From: Pyxidicoccus parkwaysis
GTDB lineage: Bacteria > Myxococcota > Myxococcia > Myxococcales > Myxococcaceae
Reading direction: 5' to 3'
NCBI RefSeq assembly: GCF_017301735.1
Contig: NZ_CP071090.1
Coordinates: 8,236,001-8,300,000 of the forward strand
DNA: 64,000 bases
The translations under genes were made by a program, and so were the position numbers. Shown here one piece after another: positions 58,600 to 64,000 of the stretch (positions within the stretch are counted from its first letter, which is position 1; each line of letters begins with the position of its first letter). The notes under the pieces are model-generated. The model saw nothing but the letters and a program-made list of their open reading frames with translations, was not told the origin of the DNA and did not search any database.

Positions 58600-59718
58600 A
58601 TGGATGCTTGGCGGTGGGGCGTGTGGGTACTGGTCGCCGTGCTCGCCCTGGTGCTATGGAACGTCGTCTGGGTGGCGGGCGTGCGGCGGTGGTACCGTCT
58701 GAAGACGGACCTTCCCCAGGCCCTCCGCGTCCGCTGCGACGACGGCTGGGAGCTCACCATCCACGTGCGGCGCGCGAAGGTCCGCCGCTTCGAGGAACCG
58801 GTGCTGCTGTGCCACGGGCTGGCCGCCAACCGGTTCACCTTCGACTTCGAGCCGCCCTACTCCGTCGCGCACTTCCTCGCCGACGCCGGCTTCGACTGCT
58901 TCAGCGTCGAGTGGCGCGGCACCGGGCACTCGCGCCAGCCGCCTCCGGGGCGACGGTACACGGACTTCACCATCGACGACCACATCCTCCATGACGGGCC
59001 GGCGCTGCTGGAGATGGCGTTGAAGGAGACGGGGGCGAAGCGCGCCTTCTGGCTCGGCCACTCGCTGGGCGGGCTGGTGGGCTACGGCGTGGCGCAGGGG
59101 CCCGAGGGCTCGAAGCTGGCGGGGCTGCTCGTCCTGGGCTCTCCCGTGCACTTCAAGTCCGGACCGCTGATGCGCGCGATCATCTCGCTGGGCGTGCGCG
59201 CCGCGTGGCCCGCGCGCTTCCGGCAGGAGTGGATGAGCGCCACCCTCGCGCCGTTCCTCGGCTACGTCACGCTGCCCCTGTCTGACTTGATGGTGAATCC
59301 GGCGCACATCCCTCCGCGCATCCAGCGACAGGTCTCCGCGAACATGATGTCGTCGATGAGCCGCAAGGTGCTGCTCCAGTTCCAGGACTGGATTGAGCAC
59401 GACGCGTTCCGCTCGTTCGACCGCGCCACGGACTGGCGCGCGGGCATCTCCCGGTTGCAGCTCCCCATGCTCGTCATGGGTGGCAGCTCGGACCAGCTGG
59501 CCACGGCGGAGAACGTGGCGGCGCAGTTCGCGCTCGTCACCGCGCCGGACCGCACGCTGCACATCTTCGGCAGGGACCACGGCGACAAGATGGACTACGG
59601 GCACGGCGACCTCATCTTCGGCACGGGCGCGCCGATGGAGGTCTATCCGCTCATCCGCGAGTGGCTGGAGCGCCACGCGACGCCGCTTCCCGCCGAGACG
59701 GCGCCGCCTCCGGGCTGA
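58600..59718 (+). CDS. Membrane-anchored alpha/beta hydrolase
   Basis: 372 residues. An N-terminal membrane helix (WGVWVLVAVLALVLWNVVWVAG) tethers a cytosolic or periplasmic hydrolase domain. Seen: oxyanion loop LLCHGLAANRF, nucleophile elbow GHSLGG, acid in GGSSDQLA and the His in IFGRDHGDKMDYGHGDL. The size and the anchor resemble lipase/PHB-synthase-like hydrolases. Substrate unknown. It ends 12 bases before the convergent beta-helix gene. Divergent from pssA with 113 bp between. Confidence 0.85.
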   Translation: MDAWRWGVWVLVAVLALVLWNVVWVAGVRRWYRLKTDLPQALRVRCDDGWELTIHVRRAKVRRFEEPVLLCHGLAANRFTFDFEPPYSVAHFLADAGFDCFSVEWRGTGHSRQPPPGRRYTDFTIDDHILHDGPALLEMALKETGAKRAFWLGHSLGGLVGYGVAQGPEGSKLAGLLVLGSPVHFKSGPLMRAIISLGVRAAWPARFRQEWMSATLAPFLGYVTLPLSDLMVNPAHIPPRIQRQVSANMMSSMSRKVLLQFQDWIEHDAFRSFDRATDWRAGISRLQLPMLVMGGSSDQLATAENVAAQFALVTAPDRTLHIFGRDHGDKMDYGHGDLIFGTGAPMEVYPLIREWLERHATPLPAETAPPPG

Positions 59719-59730
59719 GGACCGAGTGGC

Positions 59731-61281
59731 TCACCTGGGCGTGAGGGGCTTCTCGGGCCGGCCCTCGACGCAGGGGAGCGGCAGGCCTCGCGCGTCCTCC
59801 GAGCGCACGCGCTTCAGGCTCATGCGCGTCGTGCCCTGACACTCGGCCCAGACGAGCCCATCCCCGAGTCCGCTCGCGGTGAGCACGTCCACTCGCAGCT
59901 CTCCGCGCCCGAGCGCCGACAGGGCGGCTCCGGCGCCGTGGACCTCCACGCCCGTGGCGTCCATTCGCGCCTGTGTGTCGACGGAGAGCCCCGCGTAACC
60001 GCAACCGCGCAGCTCCGCGTCGCGCAGCTTCACGCGGGCCGACTGCGCGGCGAGGACGCAGGAGCCCGCCACGTCGCGCACCACAATGCCTTCCACGTCC
60101 GCCTCCACCTCGCGCAGCTGCAAGCCGTCTCCGGCCGCGCCGTCGGCCGAGCTCACGCGGAGGATGGTGCCGTCGCGCAGGCTCAGCTTCCCGTGCAACG
60201 CGGACAGGCCGTACTCGCCCGCGCCCTCCACGCGGAAGCGCTGGACGCGCAGCTCTCCGTCCAGGAGCTGGAGCCCGCCGTAGTCGCCACTGTCCCGCAC
60301 CACCACGTCTTCCAGCACGCCCCGGGTGCGCACCACGCCGAGGCCGGCACGCCCGGCTCGCACCGACGTGAAGCGCCGCACCTCGAGCTTCCGCGCCTGG
60401 GTGGCGGAGAGGCCGTACTCGTGCCCCGTCACCTGCGCGTCTTCGAGAACCATTGTGCCGTCGACCACGGAGAAGGCAGAGCCCTTGCCGCCCTCCGCCA
60501 CCGCGCGCCGCGCCTCCACATGACCGCCGTCCACGCCGATGGCGGTGTCCGGCCCGGAGAAGCGCACGTCCTCCAGCTCCGCGCGGGCTTCAGCCCCCCG
60601 CACCCGCACCGCGCGACGGTAGGGGCCGGTGAACGTGCTGGCGGTGATGCGGGCCTGCACTCCAGCCGTGGTCGTCGCCGAAGGCGGGGATGTCTCCACC
60701 GTTGCAGCGCCGTGCGGTGCGCCGGCCCCTGCCCCAGGCTCCGCGCCTTCCAGCAGGACTCCCGTGCCTCCCGGTACGGTGGCCTCGAATCGTCCGGACT
60801 CCACCTCCAGGCGCCCGGCCGACCCCCGCACCGCGCCGGTCCGCTGTCCGCTGAAGGCCACCCGCTCCAACCGGATCCGACCGCCCCGCACCTCCAGCCC
60901 CCAGCCCCCTCCCCGCACCACGAGGTCCACCAGCGCCGCATCCCGCGCGGCCCGCAGCACCGGCTCCGCCTCCCCATCCACCGTCAGCACCGAGGCGGCT
61001 CCCTGCCCTTCCACCCGGACACCCTCTGGCAGCGTGAAGGGCCCGGAATACGTCCCCACCCCCAGGTGCACCGTGAGGGGACCGGGGCGGATCAGCGCCT
61101 CGGCCAGCGACCGGATGGGCCGCTCCAGAGATCCATCGCCGGACGTTGGCCCCGCCGCGTCCACCCACAGGTGGGTGCGGGGCTGCCCGGGCCCGGCGAC
61201 GTCACGGGGTGCCGGGCTCCGGCAGGCGCACAGCACGAGGAGCAGCGGGAGGACCGTTCGGAAGCGCACGCGGACAGGCAC
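59731..61281 (-). CDS. Right-handed beta-helix lipoprotein
   Basis: 516 residues from a GTG at 61281 (GTAGG seven bases upstream; a GTG at 61299 is also in frame). Signal with lipobox-like LCAC, then a DUF1565-like opening (WVDAAGPTSGDGSLERPIRSLAEAL, TVHLGVGTYSGPF), then about fifteen rungs of G-x-x-L/V-x-x-V repeats. This is the pattern of a parallel beta-helix as in pectate lyase or surface adhesins. No catalytic residues can be assigned. Probably an outer-membrane or surface lipoprotein with a carbohydrate-related role, which is inference. Convergent with the hydrolase. Confidence 0.78.
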   Translation of the reverse strand: MPVRVRFRTVLPLLLVLCACRSPAPRDVAGPGQPRTHLWVDAAGPTSGDGSLERPIRSLAEALIRPGPLTVHLGVGTYSGPFTLPEGVRVEGQGAASVLTVDGEAEPVLRAARDAALVDLVVRGGGWGLEVRGGRIRLERVAFSGQRTGAVRGSAGRLEVESGRFEATVPGGTGVLLEGAEPGAGAGAPHGAATVETSPPSATTTAGVQARITASTFTGPYRRAVRVRGAEARAELEDVRFSGPDTAIGVDGGHVEARRAVAEGGKGSAFSVVDGTMVLEDAQVTGHEYGLSATQARKLEVRRFTSVRAGRAGLGVVRTRGVLEDVVVRDSGDYGGLQLLDGELRVQRFRVEGAGEYGLSALHGKLSLRDGTILRVSSADGAAGDGLQLREVEADVEGIVVRDVAGSCVLAAQSARVKLRDAELRGCGYAGLSVDTQARMDATGVEVHGAGAALSALGRGELRVDVLTASGLGDGLVWAECQGTTRMSLKRVRSEDARGLPLPCVEGRPEKPLTPR

Positions 61282-61332
61282 TCTAGCGCCTACCCGCACA
61301 GGCGCGCGGCAATGCGATCACCCCAACCCGCC

Positions 61333-61376
61333 AAGTGATCAAAATTCCAAAGACTTTCTTCCAATCACGATCACTT
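61333..61376. promoter_or_regulatory. Inverted GATCAC sites in an AT-rich patch upstream of the HU gene
   Basis: AAGTGATC (61333-61340) and GATCACTT (61369-61376) are perfect inverted arms 28 bases apart, and a further GATCAC lies at 61315-61320. The segment is unusually AT-rich for this genome. It could be a paired operator or a DNA-bending site. Confidence 0.4.
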
Positions 61377-61476
61377 CCACACTCAAACCCTCACTGCGGG
61401 TGGAGTGTCGGAATGTGATACGCGCGCCGCATTTCTCCTCTGTAAGCCCGCTGTTTCAGAGAGCCAACTTTTCGTC

Positions 61477-61500
61477 CCGAGGCCGATTTTCCGGCCTCGG
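61477..61500 (+). promoter_or_regulatory. 9-bp hairpin in the HU gene leader or upstream region
   Basis: CCGAGGCCG (61477-61485) and CGGCCTCGG (61492-61500) form a perfect stem over a 6-base loop. A TTGACA -35 box lies just downstream at 61514-61519, but no good -10 follows. It may be a terminator upstream of the HU promoter. Confidence 0.45.
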
Positions 61501-61594
61501 AGCGCGGCCAGCATTGACAGGGAAAAGAGCGATTTGTTACCACCGCTCGGCCTAGCACTTTCAAGAACAGACAACGCAAGGACGGAGGGGCGTA

Positions 61595-61864
61595 ATGACC
61601 AAGGCAGAGCTCGTCGAGGTGGTGGCGGCGCAGACACGTCTCACCAAGAAGTCCGCGGCGCAGATCCTCGACATCGTCTTCACCAACATCGGCAAGGCGG
61701 TGAAGAAGGACGCCCGCTTCAGCTACCCCGGCTTCGGCACCTGGTCGGTGCGCTCGCGCAAGGCGCGGAAGATCCGCAACCCGCAGACCAACGAGATGAT
61801 GAAGCTGAAGGCCTCGAAGACCATCGGCTTCCGGCCCGCCAAGGAGCTGAAGAACTCGCTCTGA
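61595..61864 (+). CDS. HU family DNA-binding protein
   Basis: 89 residues, normal length for HU. Seen: MTKAELVEVVAAQTRLTKKSAAQILDIVF, the dimerising helices, and FSYPGFGTWSVRSRKARKIRNPQTNE, the DNA-binding arm with the minor-groove Pro, then IGFRPAKELKNSL. HU wraps and bends DNA as a nucleoid protein. GGAGGGG precedes the ATG. A 313-bp upstream region with inverted repeats is its likely control region. Convergent with the M23 gene. Confidence 0.95.
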   Translation: MTKAELVEVVAAQTRLTKKSAAQILDIVFTNIGKAVKKDARFSYPGFGTWSVRSRKARKIRNPQTNEMMKLKASKTIGFRPAKELKNSL

Positions 61865-61894
61865 GCCGTTGCTCGGAGCTGACGGGGTCCTCGT

Positions 61895-61928
61895 TCAGGG
61901 GCGCTGACCTGGGGGTTGGCGCCCCTGA
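61895..61928. terminator. Bidirectional hairpin after the HU gene
   Basis: TCAGGGGCGC (61895-61904) and GCGCCCCTGA (61919-61928) form a perfect 10-bp stem around 14 bases, 30 bases after the HU stop. The left arm includes the stop codon of the convergent M23 gene. Confidence 0.65.
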
Positions 61929-62878
61929 TGCGTTGCGGGCCCCGGCGTCACGTGGTGCCGGGCCATGGGAATGGCCTCCTCGGCCGTCTCCTCGCCGCCG
62001 CCCAGCGCGTCGAGCGGATCCATCGGCTGGCCGTCCCTCCACAGCTCGAAGTGGAGGTGGACGCCCGTGGCGAGCCCCGTCTCTCCCGCGAGGCCGAGCG
62101 CCTCGCCGCGCTCCAGGATTTCGCCCGGCTCCACCAGCACGCGGGACAGGTGGCTGTAGCGCGTCACCCAGCGGCCCGCGTGCTGCACCTCCACCTGGTT
62201 GCCGTGGTCGCCGTTCCACCCGGCTCGCAGCACCACGCCCTTGTCGGCGGTGTAGATGACCTGCCCCTGCGTCGCGGCCAGGTCCACGCCGAGGTGACGG
62301 CGGTTCTCGCCCAGAATCGGATGCCAGCGCTGGCCGAAGAGGCTGGTGATGTTCACGGGCGCCAGGGGCCACATCAAGCGCGGCAGCTCGTCCACCTGCT
62401 CCGGGTGCTCCAGGCGGCGCAGCTCCGCCAGACGCACCACGAGCCGGCCCACGCGCAGCACCACCGCCTCCGCGAGCGTGCCCGGCATGTCTCCATACGT
62501 GCGTCCGTCCTGCTCCAGCTCGGCCTCCAGCACGCGCCGGGCGAGCGCCACGTCGCGCGCGTCCGTGGCTTTCACCGGCTGCGCCAGGAAGCCGTCCAGC
62601 GCGTGGTTCATCGACTCCCAGTTGTCCACCTGGGGCGCGGGCATGGCACCGCCTCGCACCACCTGCGCGCGGTAGACGCGAGCCTGCTCTGTGAACGCGG
62701 TGAGCACGGCCTGGAGTGCTTCGGAAGTCCGCGGAGCGGTCGCGGCGATGTCGCGGAACGCACGCGGGCCGTCCGAGCTGGAGGCGCCGTAGAGCTCCTC
62801 GAAGCTCATCTTCGGCTCCTCGCGCGTCGTGGCGCAGGAGCAGGCGGTGACGAGGACGAGGAGGCTGAGGCGGCGCAC
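61895..62878 (-). CDS. M23 (LytM) metallopeptidase lipoprotein
   Basis: 327 residues from a GTG at 62878. Lipobox VTAC (Cys13) in the signal, a helical central region, then an M23 domain: the zinc motif RRHLGVDLAA (H-x3-D), GWNGDHGNQVEV, and HLHFEL (H-x-H). All metal ligands are present, so an active endopeptidase cutting peptidoglycan cross-links is expected. FGQRWHPILGE begins the domain, as in LytM enzymes. Periplasmic, membrane-attached. The stop lies in a hairpin shared with the HU gene. Confidence 0.9.
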   Translation of the reverse strand: MRRLSLLVLVTACSCATTREEPKMSFEELYGASSSDGPRAFRDIAATAPRTSEALQAVLTAFTEQARVYRAQVVRGGAMPAPQVDNWESMNHALDGFLAQPVKATDARDVALARRVLEAELEQDGRTYGDMPGTLAEAVVLRVGRLVVRLAELRRLEHPEQVDELPRLMWPLAPVNITSLFGQRWHPILGENRRHLGVDLAATQGQVIYTADKGVVLRAGWNGDHGNQVEVQHAGRWVTRYSHLSRVLVEPGEILERGEALGLAGETGLATGVHLHFELWRDGQPMDPLDALGGGEETAEEAIPMARHHVTPGPATHQGRQPPGQRP

Positions 62879-63048
62879 GGCTCCGCGAGCCTACCACGCC
62901 CCGCCCGAGGGCCTCCTCACGCTGGGGGAGTGGGACACGGTGTGTCGGCCAGTCCGCGTTTCACGCGACGTGGGAGCGTGGAGACGAGGCTCCACGCGTC
63001 GGCGTGACAGTCAGGACATCGCCGCGCGCTGGCGTTCCGCGCCGTGAC

Positions 63049-64000
63049 TCAGGCCACCGCGCGGCGGATGCGGGCCACGGCCTCGTCGATGTCCGCAGCG
63101 GACACGTCGAGGTGGGTGACGAGCCGCAGCGAGCGCGGGCCGCCCGCCGGGTTGGTGAGCACACCGTGCTTCGCCAGCAGCGCCACCGTCTCCGTCGCGG
63201 GCCTGGTGAGCTCGGCGAAGACCATGTTGGTCTCCACCTGCGCCGCGTCCACCTTCACGCCCGGGATTTCCGCCAGCCCCGCCGCCAGCCGGCGCGCATT
63301 CGCGTGGTCCTCGGCGAGCCGGGCCACGTGGTTGTCCAGCGCGTACAACGCCGCCGCCGCCAGCACGCCCGCCTGCCGCATGCCGCCGCCCAGCCGCTTG
63401 CGCAGCCGGCGCGCCTCGTAGATGACGTCCGCGCGGCCCGCCAGCACCGAGCCCACCGGCGCGCCCAGCCCCTTCGAGAAGCACACCGACGTCGAGTCCG
63501 TCAGCTTCGCCCACGCGGACACCGGCACGCCCGCCGCCACCTCCGCATTGAACAAGCGCGCACCATCCAGGTGCACCGCCAGCTTCGCCGCGCGCGCCGC
63601 CTCCACCACCGCGCGGAAGCGCTCCACCGGCCACACCGAGCCACCGCCACGGTTGTGCGTGTTCTCCAGCGACAGCAGGCGCGTGCGCGGCGCGTGCACG
63701 TTCTCCGTGCGCACCGCCTCCGCCACCTGCTCCGGCGTCAAGAGGCCCCGCTGTCCCGGCAACGGCGCGGGCTGCACGCCCCACAGCGCCGGCACCGCGC
63801 CACCCTCGTACTGGATGATGTGGCTGCCGGCCTCGGTGAGGACTTCATCGCCCTGGCGGCAATGCGTGCCAATCGCAATCTGGTTGGCCTGCGTGCCCGA
63901 CGGCACGAAGACAGCGGCCTCGAGCCCGAGCCGCTCGGCCACCCGCTCCTCGAGGCGGCGCACGGTGGGGTCCTCGCCATAGACGTCGTCGCCCACTTCG
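63049..64000 (-). CDS. ltaE: Low-specificity L-threonine aldolase, partial (N-terminus beyond right edge)
   Basis: At least 317 residues of a PLP enzyme that cleaves L-threonine or L-allo-threonine to glycine and acetaldehyde. Seen: GDDVYGEDPTVRRLEERVAERLG, FVPSGTQANQIAIGTH, HLDGARLFNAEVA with the PLP-binding Asp, and CFSKGLGAPVGSVL with the Schiff-base Lys. The frame is open through base 64000, and the visible start (a GTG at 63996) falls inside the conserved VGDDVYGED motif, so the true start lies outside. The 170 bp between it and the M23 gene shows nothing recognisable. Confidence 0.9.
   Translation of the reverse strand, partial: EVGDDVYGEDPTVRRLEERVAERLGLEAAVFVPSGTQANQIAIGTHCRQGDEVLTEAGSHIIQYEGGAVPALWGVQPAPLPGQRGLLTPEQVAEAVRTENVHAPRTRLLSLENTHNRGGGSVWPVERFRAVVEAARAAKLAVHLDGARLFNAEVAAGVPVSAWAKLTDSTSVCFSKGLGAPVGSVLAGRADVIYEARRLRKRLGGGMRQAGVLAAAALYALDNHVARLAEDHANARRLAAGLAEIPGVKVDAAQVETNMVFAELTRPATETVALLAKHGVLTNPAGGPRSLRLVTHLDVSAADIDEAVARIRRAVA

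Overview
The window is a contiguous, very GC-rich piece of a bacterial chromosome with dense, strongly biased coding (third positions are nearly all G or C). It reads as a myxobacterium, most likely of the family Myxococcaceae. The main evidence is an Oar-type TonB-dependent receptor divergent from its own tonB-exbB-exbD-exbD set, a DUF2378 protein (a myxobacterial paralogue family), two large eukaryotic-type Ser/Thr kinases, many lipoproteins, and a LolA and an Obg carrying Ala/Pro/Lys-rich extensions. I saw no rRNA, tRNA, CRISPR array, transposase or prophage. This is core chromosome with some lineage-specific genes, not an island.

Layout. 1-9.4 kb: a CARDB-repeat lipoprotein running off the left edge, a small exported protein, a secreted polysaccharide deacetylase, a MaoC-like protein and a TPR receptor kinase. 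9.5-14.3 kb: a tight plus-strand run of RNase J, YajQ, an exported protein and RimO. 14.4-21 kb: a minus-strand run rplU-rpmA-obg-trmH-lolA plus two uncharacterised genes. 21-26.6 kb: two eight-cysteine mini-lipoproteins around a kinase/PilZ/J-like fusion, a 2OG-Fe(II) oxygenase and a nitrilase-like hydrolase. 26.6-30.2 kb: zinc-finger protein-gatC-gatA-gatB. 30.4-37.5 kb: FtsK, an ABM protein, an RlmL-like methyltransferase, plsY, DUF2752, DUF4920 and a nuclease-like protein. 37.7-48.4 kb: a helical hypothetical gene with a duplicated 3' end, a radical SAM enzyme, the oar locus and its Ton motor, and DUF2378. 48.6-54.3 kb: comM/yifB, ndh, plsC, recA, DUF1285. 54.3-64 kb: a polytopic membrane protein, cinA, pssA, an alpha/beta hydrolase, a beta-helix lipoprotein, an HU protein, an M23 lipoprotein and an L-threonine aldolase that runs off the right edge.

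Genes that work together. RplU, RpmA, Obg and TrmH are translation and ribosome-assembly functions. GatCAB is the tRNA-dependent amidotransferase. TonB/ExbB/ExbD1/ExbD2 should energise the divergently encoded Oar receptor, which has a Cys-rich lipoprotein encoded 30 bp downstream. PlsY, PlsC and PssA are three separate steps of phospholipid synthesis.

Most notable. (1) A perfect 15-bp inverted repeat places the DUF2378 start codon in a hairpin loop. (2) Two paralogous lipoproteins share a conserved eight-Cys spacing. (3) A kinase-PilZ-degenerate J-like fusion. (4) An Oar locus with an uncharacterised lipoprotein and recognisable divergent promoters. (5) A RecA without an acidic tail and with an altered P-loop. 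(6) An FtsK with an insertion of about 90 residues inside its motor. (7) A tandem duplication of the 3' end of one gene. Many convergent gene ends carry strong perfect hairpins without a U-tract. All names rest on reading protein motifs by eye; no database search was run.
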